A stretch of DNA of 44,415 nt from Paludibaculum sp. (GTDB lineage Bacteria; Acidobacteriota; Terriglobia; Bryobacterales; Bryobacteraceae). The position numbers were made by a program, and so were the translations under genes. The notes below the pieces were generated by a model, which was not told the DNA's origin, did not search any database, and saw only the letters and a program-made list of their open reading frames with translations. Within the stretch, counting starts at the first letter, position 1, and each line of letters begins with the position of its first letter. Of the stretch, positions 8,469 to 16,931 are shown piece after piece. The DNA is taken from the NCBI GenBank assembly GCA_029973955.1, contig JARKQJ010000137.1:1-44415 (forward strand), written 5' to 3'.

Positions 8469-9109
8469 TTCGGATCGTCTTGGCCGACGATCACGCGGTG
8501 ATGCGCCGGGGCTTGCGCCTGGTGCTGGAGGAGCAGAAGGACTTCGAGGTGGTGGGGGAGGCGAGCGACGGGAGGGAGGCGGTGAGCCTGGCAGAGAGAT
8601 TAGCGCCGGATGTGGTGGTGCTGGACATCTCAATGCCCCATCTGAGCGGGATTGAGGCAGCGCGGCAGATCAGCGCGAAGCAGCCGTCTCCGGCGATTGT
8701 GGTGCTGAGCATGCATGCCGACGAAGCGTACGTACTGCGTGCGCTGAAGGCTGGGGCGCGCGCGTATTTATTGAAGGAATCGCCGGATACGGCATTCATC
8801 CAGGCCGTCCGCGCGGTGAGCGAGGGCAAGGCGTACTTCAGTCCGGTGGTGAGCCGCCTGCTGGTGGAAGACTATGTGAGGCAACTGCAAGCCAGGGATA
8901 TTGAAGACAGCTACGAGTTGCTGACTCCGCGGGAAAGAGAACTGCTGCATCTCTTCGCAGAGGGCAAGAGCAACAAAGATGTGGCAAAAATGCTGAACCT
9001 GAGCGTTTACACGGTTGAGACGCATCGGGGGAACCTGATGGAGAAGTTGAATCTTCACAGCGTGCCGGAACTCATCCTGTACGCGGTCCGGAAGGGCGTG
9101 ATCTGCTGA
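8465..9109 (+). CDS. NarL/FixJ-family response regulator
   Basis: This 214-residue two-component response regulator partners the kinase encoded immediately upstream. The receiver domain has the acidic pair D8/D9, the phosphorylation site D54 in VVVLDISMP, a conserved S/T in VVLSMH and the lysine in LLKES. A LuxR-type helix-turn-helix occupies the C-terminus, with LTPRERELLHLFAEGKSNKD and the recognition helix around TVETHRGNLMEKL. Its start overlaps the kinase stop by 4 nt. The last 38 nt overlap the 3' end of a convergent gene. Confidence 0.96.
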   Translation: MIRIVLADDHAVMRRGLRLVLEEQKDFEVVGEASDGREAVSLAERLAPDVVVLDISMPHLSGIEAARQISAKQPSPAIVVLSMHADEAYVLRALKAGARAYLLKESPDTAFIQAVRAVSEGKAYFSPVVSRLLVEDYVRQLQARDIEDSYELLTPRERELLHLFAEGKSNKDVAKMLNLSVYTVETHRGNLMEKLNLHSVPELILYAVRKGVIC

Positions 9110-9641
9110 AGGCGGGGCAAGAATGGGGGGCTCCGTCGCGGGACGCGCCAGGGTGCTGAAGTATCCAGATCGCCCATGCGGCGCGGACAGTGCGGAGCAC
9201 TGCGTCGCGCTCCAGCGGAACACGCAAGAGGTCGAAGCCGCCGCACCTGACCAGTTCTTCCCAGAGGTTGTTGTCCACATGAGGCGACAGAAGAAGAAGG
9301 CAAGGGCGCGGCGAAAGGCGGGAGAAACGGAGGACGGCGGTGCGCCAGTCTTCATCCTTCATGCCGCGGTCATAGAGGATCACGGGGAAGGGGTCATGCA
9401 ATTGCGTGGAGAGAGCGCCGGAGGTGGAGGATTCGACCGTCAAGCTCCAACCGGCATTCCGAAAGATCGAGGGCAGTGAGGACAGGCCGGGCTCCTCGCC
9501 GAGGACAGCCAAGGCGCGCGGCAGCGCCATCATTGGGACGGCTGGAGGCGTATGCGACACGGATCGCTTACGCCACGATCCAAATTTCACCGCCAGCCGG
9601 GCCAACATCTTCGGCACGCAGGGTCTCCCTTCGTGTGGCAA
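9072..9641 (-). CDS. Degenerate receiver-domain protein
   Basis: This protein of up to 189 residues contains a receiver-like fold. There is an ALAVLGEEPGL first strand, FPVILYDRGM with an Asp at the position of the phosphorylation site (D91 from the first ATG), PCLLLLSPHVD as strand 4 and FDLLRVPLERDAV as strand 5, where the usual Lys-Pro is Val-Pro preceded by Arg. No output domain follows; the C-terminal 30 residues are Ser/Pro/Arg-rich. Possible starts are 9641, 9608, 9533 and 9530; the last two give a protein starting just before the receiver domain, but none has a strong ribosome binding site. It is convergent with and overlaps the response regulator by 38 nt. It may be a single-domain regulator of the same pathway, which is inference. 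Confidence 0.65.
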   Translation of the reverse strand: MPHEGRPCVPKMLARLAVKFGSWRKRSVSHTPPAVPMMALPRALAVLGEEPGLSSLPSIFRNAGWSLTVESSTSGALSTQLHDPFPVILYDRGMKDEDWRTAVLRFSRLSPRPCLLLLSPHVDNNLWEELVRCGGFDLLRVPLERDAVLRTVRAAWAIWILQHPGASRDGAPHSCPAFSRSRPSGPRTG

Positions 9642-9768
9642 TTCGAGGATAGAAGGAAGAGCGGCGGGAGGCCATACTGGCGGCGCAGTAGAACGGCACT
9701 CGCCGGGAGGGGATCTGTGACCGAGGAGTCAGAAGCCGTAGCTGTGCGGATCGAAAGACCTTTGAAAA

Positions 9769-9784
9769 TACCCTCTAGAGGGTA
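9769..9784. promoter_or_regulatory. Perfect 16-bp palindrome upstream of the sulfate-ester operon
   Basis: TACCCTCTAGAGGGTA is a perfect inverted repeat. It lies directly downstream of TTGAAA (9762-9767) and about 90 bp before the sulfotransferase start, in a 233-bp gene-free stretch (9642-9874). Position and symmetry suit a dimeric repressor or activator site. It has no U-tract on the plus strand, so it is less likely to be a terminator. Confidence 0.45.
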
Positions 9785-9874
9785 GTAGCAGCGCCTTGTT
9801 CGAAATCGTCTTAGCTTGCATGGCAACCATGGACGCGGGTGAATTGCCAAAGTCGATGGGTCAAGGAGAGGGCT

Positions 9875-11647
9875 ATGACGTATCAGACACTGGGCTGGAG
9901 ATTGCTGGCAGCGGGATGTTCCGCACTGGCGGCGATGAGTGCTTTTGGAATGACGGCAAGTCTGAAACCATCGGTGGAATCTACCGCGCCGGTTGGCGAG
10001 ATGGTGACGTTCCAGGCAGTTGTGAGCGATGCGGCGAGTTCGAACCTGTGGTACAGGTTTCGGGTTCGGCCGGCCGGCGGAGCGTACGGCATGGTTCGTG
10101 ATTACGGACCGGTGGATACGCTCGATTGGACGGCAGCGAAGCACGATGGAGTTTACGAAGTGGAGGTATCGGTCCTTAACAGGAAGAACGGCGAGGAAGC
10201 GAATGCGACTTCGGTGATCCAATTCAAGTCCCGGGTGACGAACGGGCAGCCGGTAGTCTCACCAACGGCGAATGCGTTGGTGTTTTTGTATAGTGCGGCG
10301 GAGTGCGCGAGCGGGTCGCGGATGCGGGTCCAATTTCAAACGAGCGGGGGGGCCACGCAAAATACTCCATACATGGCGTGCACGCCGGGAAGAAGCATGA
10401 ACTTCTATCTTGCGGGGCTACTGGCGGGCGGCACGTACCGGGCGCACCACGTGATCGATACGGGTTCGGAATTCGTCACGGGGCCGGAGGTGGCGTTCAC
10501 GGTGGGCAACGATCTGCCGCCGCTTTACAAGGACACCATTGTCGTACCGAGCCGCCCAGGCGCGTCGAATCCGATTCTGCTTGGGGGGCCCTTGGGAGGG
10601 CACCCGGTGGCGAACGACCTGGCGGGCAATGTCATCTGGTACGGGCCGGAGGGCATGACCTTTTTGACGTGGGTGGCGGCGGGAGGAGAGTTCTGGAGCA
10701 TTCAGGAACAGGCAGGGGCCGATCAATCCCAGCAGATCGTGAGGAAATACGACCTGGCGGGCATGACGTTGCTGGAGACCAACGCGGCTCGCGTCAGTCA
10801 ACAGTTGGCGGCGATGGGCAAGCGTCCCATCACGGGCTTCCATCACGAGGCGAGGCCGGTTGCCGGCGGGCGCGTGGCCGTGCTGGCCGGAGTGGAGCAG
10901 ATCCTGGAGGACGTGCAGGGGCCTGGAGCCGTGGACGTGCTGGGCGACATGATCGTGGTTCTGGACAAGGATCTCAACGTGGTTTGGACGTGGGATGCCT
11001 TCGACAATCTCGATGTGTATCGCACGGCGGTGCTGGGTGAAACCTGCCCCAATGCGGGCTGTCCGACTTACTATTTCGCGGCGACGGCAAAAGACTGGAC
11101 GCACGGAAACGCACTGCAAGAGACGGCGGACGGCGAACTGCTCTACTCCGCGCGAAACCAGGACTGGCTGGTAAAAATCTCTTACGACGGGGGGAATGGC
11201 GACGGGCACGTTGTGTGGAAGTTGGGCCTGGACGGCGATTTTGACATCCTCTCGAGCGATCCATACCCGTGGTTTTCGCACCAACATGACGGGAAGTTCG
11301 AAATCGGCGATCCGACCAGGCTGATGGTATTTGATGACGGCAACACGAGGGTTGCAGAGATGCGGGGCGGAAACAGCCGAGGGCAGGTGCTGCAGATTGA
11401 CGAGCGGAACCGGACGGTGATCCCGGTGTTGAACGCCGATCTTGGGGTGTATTCGATGGCGGTCGGATCGGCGCAGAGGCTTCGAGACGGGAACTATCAT
11501 TTCGATGCGGGTTTCGTGTCTGAAAACGGAACGATCGACTCATACTCCTTCGAGGTAGACGCGGCAGGGCGGATCCAATACGAAGCGCACCAGGATGTCA
11601 TCCTCTACCGAACGTTCCGGATGAGTGACATGTACACACCGAATTAG
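9875..11647 (+). CDS. Aryl-sulfate sulfotransferase (ASST family)
   Basis: This 590-residue exported protein resembles bacterial arylsulfate sulfotransferases, periplasmic beta-propeller enzymes that transfer sulfate between phenolic donors and acceptors through a histidine intermediate. A signal segment (LGWRLLAAGCSALAAMSAFGM) is followed by a beta-rich N-terminal domain of about 200 residues. The propeller then carries DLAGNVIWYG, VVLDKDLNVVWTWDAFDN, DWTHGNALQ (H410, probably catalytic or in the active site), LLYSARNQDWLVKI and PWFSHQHD. The start at 9875 is set by an AAGGAG ribosome binding site (9863-9868). The sulfatase gene follows after 17 nt. No disulfide-forming enzyme gene is adjacent, unlike in some ASST operons. 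Confidence 0.85.
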   Translation: MTYQTLGWRLLAAGCSALAAMSAFGMTASLKPSVESTAPVGEMVTFQAVVSDAASSNLWYRFRVRPAGGAYGMVRDYGPVDTLDWTAAKHDGVYEVEVSVLNRKNGEEANATSVIQFKSRVTNGQPVVSPTANALVFLYSAAECASGSRMRVQFQTSGGATQNTPYMACTPGRSMNFYLAGLLAGGTYRAHHVIDTGSEFVTGPEVAFTVGNDLPPLYKDTIVVPSRPGASNPILLGGPLGGHPVANDLAGNVIWYGPEGMTFLTWVAAGGEFWSIQEQAGADQSQQIVRKYDLAGMTLLETNAARVSQQLAAMGKRPITGFHHEARPVAGGRVAVLAGVEQILEDVQGPGAVDVLGDMIVVLDKDLNVVWTWDAFDNLDVYRTAVLGETCPNAGCPTYYFAATAKDWTHGNALQETADGELLYSARNQDWLVKISYDGGNGDGHVVWKLGLDGDFDILSSDPYPWFSHQHDGKFEIGDPTRLMVFDDGNTRVAEMRGGNSRGQVLQIDERNRTVIPVLNADLGVYSMAVGSAQRLRDGNYHFDAGFVSENGTIDSYSFEVDAAGRIQYEAHQDVILYRTFRMSDMYTPN

Positions 11648-11664
11648 GAGAGATCCGAAACACA

Positions 11665-13086
11665 ATGAGACGGCGAAGCTTCATCAAGAAGACGGGAGTA
11701 TCAGCCTTGACGCTGGCCACCAGAGCGCCGGCTGCTCCAGTGGTCCCGCCGAACTTCGTGGTGATCCTGGCCGACGACCTGGGCTACGGGGATCTGGGAT
11801 GCTACGGCTCGCGGATTGCGACCCCGAACCTGGACCGTATGGCGACGGAAGGTGTTCAATTCAACCAGTTTTATGCGGCGAGTCCGGTCTGTTCGCCATC
11901 GAGGGCGGCGTTGCTCACGGGGCGATACGGTGTGCGCTGCGGAGTCCACACCGTATTTTTCCCAAACGACACGAATGGACTGGCGCTGAACGAAGTCACC
12001 ATCGCGCAGATGCTAAGACCGGCGGGCTACAGGACCAAGTGCGTGGGCAAGTGGCATTTGGGCAGGCCGGCGCCGTACTTGCCGACGGCGCGAGGATTCG
12101 ACGAATACTACGGCATTCCGTACAGCAACGACATGGAGCCCTCGGTGCTGATGCGGGATACGGAGGTGATCGAATCACCGGTGAATCTCAGCACGCTCAC
12201 GAGGCGGTATACGGATGAGGCGGTGCATTTCATCCGGCGGTCGCGCAGCTCCCCGTTCTTTCTGTATCTGCCGCACACTTTTCCGCACATCCCCCTGGCG
12301 GTGTCGCCGGATTTCGCGGGCAAGTCCGGGATGGGGTTATATGGCGATGTGATTCAGGAACTGGACTGGAGCGTGGGGCAGGTGCTCCAGGCGCTGCGGG
12401 AGAACGGAGTGGACGAGAACACGCTGGTGTTTTTCACCAGTGACAATGGCCCTTGGTTTCAAGGCAGTCCGGGGCGATTGCGGGGACGAAAAGGCGACAC
12501 GTTTGAAGGGGGGATGCGAGAACCGTTCATCGCACGCCTCCCCGGCAGGATCCCCGTTTCGGGAGCGGTGCGGCAGAGCATCAGCCCCACGAGACAAGCG
12601 AGGAGAGTAGATGCGATGGCTTCGACGCTGGACCTGCTGCCCACGATCGCAGGGTTTGCGGGCGTGCCGGTGCCGCGGAACCCCTTGGATGGGGTAGATA
12701 TCGGGCCGCTGCTGCGGGGAGAAGTGAAGGATGTAGACCGTCCGCCATTCCTCTATTTCTCGGGCTGGAATTTGCAGTGCGCCCGCCTCGGCCCCTGGAA
12801 GCTGCACATGACTCGCAACAACGTCCCGGCGTATACGGCGGAGCCGAAAGTCGGGAACTACAACCTACGCCTGCTCAACCTGGAGTTGTATGACGTGGAT
12901 GCGGATCCCGAGGAGGCAGACGACGTTTCGGCGCAGAACCCGGCCATGGTCGCGGACATCCAGCAGCGAGTCCTGCAGATGCTGCCGTCCTTTCCCGCGG
13001 AGGTTCGGGCCGCCTGGAACAGGACGCAAAGCACGCCGGTGTATCCGAACGAGCCGGGGGCATACCCGACTCCGATCGTGCCATGA
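11665..13086 (+). CDS. Exported type I sulfatase (arylsulfatase)
   Basis: This 473-residue formylglycine-dependent sulfatase hydrolyses sulfate esters. It begins MRRRSFIKKTGVSALTLATR, a twin-arginine signal. The metal-binding ILADDLGYGDLGCYG is at residues 34-48. The modification motif CSPSR has Cys76, to be oxidised to formylglycine, followed by ALLTGRY. Further family blocks are KCVGKWHLG, LPHTFPHIPL, FFTSDNGPW and a C-terminal LNLELYDVDADPEE. The ribosome binding site AGGAGAG overlaps the stop of the upstream sulfotransferase, so both form one operon. Maturation needs a formylglycine-generating enzyme, and none is encoded in this window. Substrate (aryl or carbohydrate sulfate) is open. 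Confidence 0.95.
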   Translation: MRRRSFIKKTGVSALTLATRAPAAPVVPPNFVVILADDLGYGDLGCYGSRIATPNLDRMATEGVQFNQFYAASPVCSPSRAALLTGRYGVRCGVHTVFFPNDTNGLALNEVTIAQMLRPAGYRTKCVGKWHLGRPAPYLPTARGFDEYYGIPYSNDMEPSVLMRDTEVIESPVNLSTLTRRYTDEAVHFIRRSRSSPFFLYLPHTFPHIPLAVSPDFAGKSGMGLYGDVIQELDWSVGQVLQALRENGVDENTLVFFTSDNGPWFQGSPGRLRGRKGDTFEGGMREPFIARLPGRIPVSGAVRQSISPTRQARRVDAMASTLDLLPTIAGFAGVPVPRNPLDGVDIGPLLRGEVKDVDRPPFLYFSGWNLQCARLGPWKLHMTRNNVPAYTAEPKVGNYNLRLLNLELYDVDADPEEADDVSAQNPAMVADIQQRVLQMLPSFPAEVRAAWNRTQSTPVYPNEPGAYPTPIVP

Positions 13087-13090
13087 AGCT

Positions 13091-13104
13091 GTCCCGCACG
13101 GGAC
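13091..13104. terminator. Short hairpin after the sulfatase gene
   Basis: GTCCCG and CGGGAC form a 6-bp perfect inverted repeat beginning 4 nt after the sulfatase stop. The two-base centre means only a 5-bp stem with a 4-nt loop is realistic, and no U-tract follows. This is weak evidence on its own. Confidence 0.3.
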
Positions 13105-13160
13105 TAGGGCCTGTATGCGGCGAGGGCTTTCGGGCTGCACGGCTTTCTCGAAGGAGGGGA

Positions 13161-13187
13161 GCTAACCGTCGCCACTCAGTGGTTAGC
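13161..13187. terminator. Possible bidirectional terminator hairpin
   Basis: GCTAACC (13161-13167) pairs with GGTTAGC (13181-13187), with CCACTCAGTGG offering an alternative inner stem. It sits between the convergent sulfatase operon (plus) and the tldD operon (minus) and overlaps the YggU-like stop codon. There is no clear U-tract in either direction. Confidence 0.45.
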
Positions 13188-13452
13188 GGGTGAGGCGGAC
13201 CAGCTTAATGTGGGCGGTGGCTCCGGCGAGGATCTCGATGTGATGGCGGGGGACGGAGAACTCGCCGGACAAGAAGCGGAGGATCTCGGCGTTGGCCTTG
13301 CCTCTTTCAGGGGCGGCGGCGACACGGAGCTTGATGGAGCCGTCGGAGAGAGTCTCCGACCAGGCCGTCTTGGGAGACTTGGGGATGACCCGCAAGTGGA
13401 GGGTGAGCTTACCTTCTGCCTGGAGCCGGGTGTGGAGCGGGGTGGTGTCCAT
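13183..13452 (-). CDS. YggU family (DUF167) protein
   Basis: This 89-residue protein matches the DUF167/YggU family by length and pattern: LTLHLRVIPKSPKTAW, then the conserved KLRVAAAPERGKANAEILRFLS block and IEILAGATAHIKLVRL at the end. The biochemical function of the family is not established. It starts 3 nt after the stop of the receiver-fusion gene and is the last gene of the minus-strand tldD operon. Confidence 0.9.
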   Translation of the reverse strand: MDTTPLHTRLQAEGKLTLHLRVIPKSPKTAWSETLSDGSIKLRVAAAPERGKANAEILRFLSGEFSVPRHHIEILAGATAHIKLVRLTR

Positions 13453-13455
13453 GGG

Positions 13456-15093
13456 CTAAGGGAGAGTGAGGGTTTCCATTTCGCCGATTTGGAGCTGCCA
13501 GTTCGGGTTGGGCAGTTTGAGGGGCGGTTGGGGGGTGTAGTCCTCCCCCAGGAAAAAGACTTTGCCGAAGGCTTCGAGACGGCAATGGCCGTTCTTGGGG
13601 ATGGGCTGGCGCTCGAGGTCACGGCGGGAGAGGCACTGGGCGCCGATCTCGGCGATGTCGTTGAGGCGCGTGCCGCGGGGGAGTTCGATGGTGGTGCGGA
13701 CCCAGCCGGAGCGTTCGATGTAGTCTTTGCCGATGCCGGTGGCGGAGCCGGTCCATTGGCTGGAGCCGCGGCGGCGGATGAGGATTTGGATGGCGGCGCG
13801 TTCGGAGGCGACTTTGGCTTCGACGATGAGGTAGAGACGGGGGTCGGCGATCTGATCGCCGCCGGGCGTGGCTGGGGGGCGGAGCTTGTCTTCGCGGATG
13901 AGTTCCTGGGCGGAGATGCGGTAGGTGAGGGGGTTCTGGTCCATGACGATCTCGCGGGAGGCCTGGGTGAGATCGGCGAAGACGGGGACGAGCTGATAGC
14001 GGATGGGTGTGGGGCCCGCGGGAGCGGCCTCCACCATGTTGTTGTCGGTGACGGGGACGAGGATGGGATGGAGGGCTTCGCGGCGGCCTTCGTAGGGGAC
14101 GTCTTTGTGGTCGCGGGTCTGGATGAGGGTTTTGGCGGGGCGGCCCTGGGGATCGAGCCAGACGCGGTAGAGATACTCGATGTCGGTGGTGCGGCCCCAG
14201 CGGGCCATGAGGTCACGGGTGGATGTGCCGCCGTCTTCGTTGGAGAAGATGACGGTGTATTCGAGCCAGGGGCCGGAGTCATCGGCGCCGCGGGTGTAGT
14301 AGGCCGTGAGAGGGGTGTCGGAGAAGCGGCCGACGGTGTTGGCGCGGGGGAGGAGGATGGGGGCGTGAGCGAGGGGGAGGAAGCGGGGGTCCGAGGGGAG
14401 GATGGGTTCGAAGCGGGCGGAGACGATTACGAGGGGGGAGGCGGCGGCGGAGAGTTTGGGATCGCGCTCGATGCGGAGGGTGTGGGCGCCGGGTTCGAGG
14501 CGGCCGAGGAAGACGGTGTAGGTGTGGGGTTGGGGAGTTCCGAAGACGGTGACGTGCTGGGTGGAGGATCGATCGAGGGTGAGGAGGGCAGTGGCGGCCT
14601 CGCGGCCGGGGATGGACCAGTCGGAGCCTGGGGCGGAGAGGGTGAGTTGGGCGATGACCTCAGCTTCGGCGGGGACCTGGAAGGGGAAGTCGCGGGATTG
14701 GGCAGAGACGAGGAGGGGGAGGAGGAAGAGGAGGGCGAGGGCGCCAATGAGGCGGGCGAGGGTCTTGAGGAGCATTTCGGTGCGGATGGGTTTGGCGAGG
14801 GTGGCCTGGATGAGCTGGGATTCGGGGGCGGCTTCGAGTTCGTGGGTGCGGCCGGAGAGGACGGCGATGGGGAGGTTGGGGTGGAGGTGGCGCAGGGCGC
14901 GGATGAGCTGGAGGCCGTCGGCGACGTGGGGGAGGCGGAGGTCCATGAGGACGCAGTCGGGAGGGGTGGAGCGGGGCGAGAGGGCTTCGGTGGGCGAGGA
15001 GGCGGGGGCGACCTGGTAGCCGGCTCGTTCGAGGATGATGCGGCGGAGCAGGCGTTGATCTGGGTCGTCTTCGACAAGGAGGATGCGAGCCAT
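13456..15093 (-). CDS. Receiver domain fused to a membrane-anchored extracytoplasmic protein
   Basis: This is a single 545-residue frame. Residues 1-112 are a complete receiver domain: acidic pair E9/D10, phosphorylation site D51 in CVLMDLRLP, S80 in VLSGRTH and K101 in LAKPI. Residues 113-131 are a hydrophobic segment ending LLVSAQS, like a signal peptide or signal anchor. The remaining ~410 residues are Pro/Arg-rich beta-type sequence with no domain I recognise. There is no output domain. The alternative is that the second part is a separate protein starting at the in-frame Met107 (14775), whose MLLKTLARL plus hydrophobic core would be a normal signal peptide; no ribosome binding site precedes that ATG. 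It starts 10 nt after the upstream gene and 3 nt before the YggU-like gene. Confidence 0.75.
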   Translation of the reverse strand: MARILLVEDDPDQRLLRRIILERAGYQVAPASSPTEALSPRSTPPDCVLMDLRLPHVADGLQLIRALRHLHPNLPIAVLSGRTHELEAAPESQLIQATLAKPIRTEMLLKTLARLIGALALLFLLPLLVSAQSRDFPFQVPAEAEVIAQLTLSAPGSDWSIPGREAATALLTLDRSSTQHVTVFGTPQPHTYTVFLGRLEPGAHTLRIERDPKLSAAASPLVIVSARFEPILPSDPRFLPLAHAPILLPRANTVGRFSDTPLTAYYTRGADDSGPWLEYTVIFSNEDGGTSTRDLMARWGRTTDIEYLYRVWLDPQGRPAKTLIQTRDHKDVPYEGRREALHPILVPVTDNNMVEAAPAGPTPIRYQLVPVFADLTQASREIVMDQNPLTYRISAQELIREDKLRPPATPGGDQIADPRLYLIVEAKVASERAAIQILIRRRGSSQWTGSATGIGKDYIERSGWVRTTIELPRGTRLNDIAEIGAQCLSRRDLERQPIPKNGHCRLEAFGKVFFLGEDYTPQPPLKLPNPNWQLQIGEMETLTLP

Positions 15094-15103
15094 GGCGGAG
15101 GGA

Positions 15104-15586
15104 TCAGTTGTCGAATTCGATATTGGCGATGACGAGTTGGGGGAGCATCTGATTCCAGCTCTCGGGGACGTTGTCGAAGGGGAGGCGGAAGGAGCGGGTT
15201 TCACCGGGCTGGAGGGGGCCGGCGGCGGAGCGGCGGACGATGGCGACGCGCTCGCGGAGGACGAGCTGGCCGTAGGGATCGGTGAAGACGCAGTTGATTT
15301 CGACGAGGCGGAGGGGGCGGTTGCCCTTGTTGGTGAGTTTGCCGGTAATTTCGAGGAGAGTGTGCTTCATGTAGCTCTCCTTGGCCTGCATGCCGACCTC
15401 GGAGAGGCCGAGGTTGCGGACGTAGGCTTTGGCTTCAGGGCTGAGACCGGCGGGTTGGGTGGAGGGTGCGGGGCCGCGGAGGAAGAAGAACCAGACGGCG
15501 GCGCCGAGGAAGACGGCAATGGAGAGCAGGAGAAGATTGCGGGCCTGGTTGGAGGCTTTGGGTTGCTGGACGGAATTACTGGCCAC
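15104..15586 (-). CDS. Membrane-anchored FxLYD-like protein
   Basis: This is a 160-residue protein with a short cytoplasmic N-terminus, one membrane helix at about residues 18-36 (ARNLLLLSIAVFLGAAVWFFFL) and an extracytoplasmic domain. The domain pattern HTLLEITGKLTNKGNRPLRLVEINCVFTDPYGQLV...LQPGETRSFRLPFD resembles FxLYD/DUF2393-type immunoglobulin-like domains in bacterial surface proteins. The start is GTG at 15586, overlapping the tldE stop by 11 nt. Function is unknown; the family call is from pattern only. Confidence 0.7.
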   Translation of the reverse strand: MASNSVQQPKASNQARNLLLLSIAVFLGAAVWFFFLRGPAPSTQPAGLSPEAKAYVRNLGLSEVGMQAKESYMKHTLLEITGKLTNKGNRPLRLVEINCVFTDPYGQLVLRERVAIVRRSAAGPLQPGETRSFRLPFDNVPESWNQMLPQLVIANIEFDN

Positions 15587-16931
15587 TGACTGTCATCTCC
15601 CCGATGAGGATGGTGGGGCAGGCGACGGAGCCTCGAAACTCGAGGTCGTTGCCGATGGCGTCCACCTGTTCGAACATACGGCGGAGGTTGCCGGCGATGG
15701 TGATCTCATGGACGGGCCAGGCGAGCTGGCCGTTCTCGATCCAGAGGCCGGCGGCACCCCGGGAATAGTCACCGTTCACTATATTGACACCGGAGCCGAG
15801 CAATTCGGTGACGTAGAGGCCGTTTTTTACGCTGGAAATGATCGATTCGGGGGAGTTTTCGCCGGGTTGGAGGAAGAAATTGCCGTGACCGACGCCGGCA
15901 TTGCCGGTAACGCCGCGGGAGGCGGAGCCGGTGGTTTGGAGGCCGAGCTTGCGGGCGGTGTAGGAGTTGAGGAGGTAGGAAGAGAGGCGGCCGTTTTCGA
16001 AGACGACGGTGCGGCGGGAGGGGACGCCCTCGTCGTCGAAGGGGGCGGTGCCGAACAAGCCGGGGAGGGTGGCGTCGTCGATGACGGTGATATTGGAGCC
16101 GGCGGCCTGCTGGCCGAGGAGGCCGGCGAGGTAAGAGGATTTGCGGTAGACGGAGTCTCCGGAGATGGCGGAGAAGAGGTGGCCGAGGAGGGAGCGGGCG
16201 ACGCGGGGCTCGAAGACGACGGGGACCTTCTGTGTGGAGGCCTTGCGGGCGCCGAGGCGGCGGAGGACGCGCTGAGCGGCGGTGCGGCCGATGAAATCAG
16301 GGGATTCGAGGCCCTCGATGGCACGGGCGCTGGAATGCCAATAATCGCGTTCGCGGCGGCCTTCGAAGGTGGCGACGGGGACGGCGGAGAGGCCGCAGGA
16401 GGAGGAGCGGTAAGAGGAGAGGAAGCCGAGGGAGTTGGCGAAGGCGCGCCAGGAGGTGGCGGAGGAGAAGGAGCCGCCTTCGGAGTTGTCGATGCGGGGG
16501 TCGAAGGAGAGGGCGGCCTGTTCGGCATCGCGGGCGAGTTCGATGCGGCGGGCGGGATCGAAGGAGTCGATGGAGGGGGAGAAGAGCTGGAGGTCGCCGG
16601 GGAGGGCGCCGAGGGTGGAGGGATCTGGGAGGCCGGCGTGGGGGTCCTCGGTGGAGATTTGAGCGAGTCCGGCGGCGGAGGCGACCATGCGGGCGAGGCC
16701 GGATTCGGAGAGGTCGGAGGTATAGGCGGAGCCGACGCGCTGTCCGAAGAGGAGGCGGATGCCGGCGGCCTGGGAGCCGGCCTCCTTGAGCGTTTCGACC
16801 TGGCCGAGGCGGACCTGGGCTTCGAACTCATCGCCGGCGGCGACGGTGGCCTCGGCGGCGGAGGCGCCTTGGGCGGAGGCGAGCTGGATGAGGCGGGCGG
16901 CGATCTGTTCGTAGTGGTTCTGGGGGCTCAT
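15576..16931 (-). CDS. tldE: TldE/PmbA subunit of the TldD/E metalloprotease
   Basis: This 451-residue protein matches the PmbA/TldE family. Blocks include GIRLLFGQRVGSAYTSDLSE in the N-terminal domain, VVFEPRVARSLLGHLFSAISGDSVYRKSSYLAG in the middle, DDEGVPSRRTVVFENGRLSSYLLNSYTARKLG, and LGSGVNIVNGDYSRGAAGLWIENG near the C-terminus. TldE lacks the metal motif and works with TldD as a heterodimer that degrades unfolded peptides and matures some ribosomally made peptides (microcin B17) and antitoxins. Its start overlaps the tldD stop by 4 nt, consistent with stoichiometric coupled translation. Confidence 0.95.
   Translation of the reverse strand: MSPQNHYEQIAARLIQLASAQGASAAEATVAAGDEFEAQVRLGQVETLKEAGSQAAGIRLLFGQRVGSAYTSDLSESGLARMVASAAGLAQISTEDPHAGLPDPSTLGALPGDLQLFSPSIDSFDPARRIELARDAEQAALSFDPRIDNSEGGSFSSATSWRAFANSLGFLSSYRSSSCGLSAVPVATFEGRRERDYWHSSARAIEGLESPDFIGRTAAQRVLRRLGARKASTQKVPVVFEPRVARSLLGHLFSAISGDSVYRKSSYLAGLLGQQAAGSNITVIDDATLPGLFGTAPFDDEGVPSRRTVVFENGRLSSYLLNSYTARKLGLQTTGSASRGVTGNAGVGHGNFFLQPGENSPESIISSVKNGLYVTELLGSGVNIVNGDYSRGAAGLWIENGQLAWPVHEITIAGNLRRMFEQVDAIGNDLEFRGSVACPTILIGEMTVSGQ

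Noticed and set aside
13210..15132. 640-codon plus-strand open frame opposite the receiver fusion
   Set aside because: Very Gly/Glu-rich shadow; the minus strand contains a receiver domain and a YggU-like protein with clear motifs.
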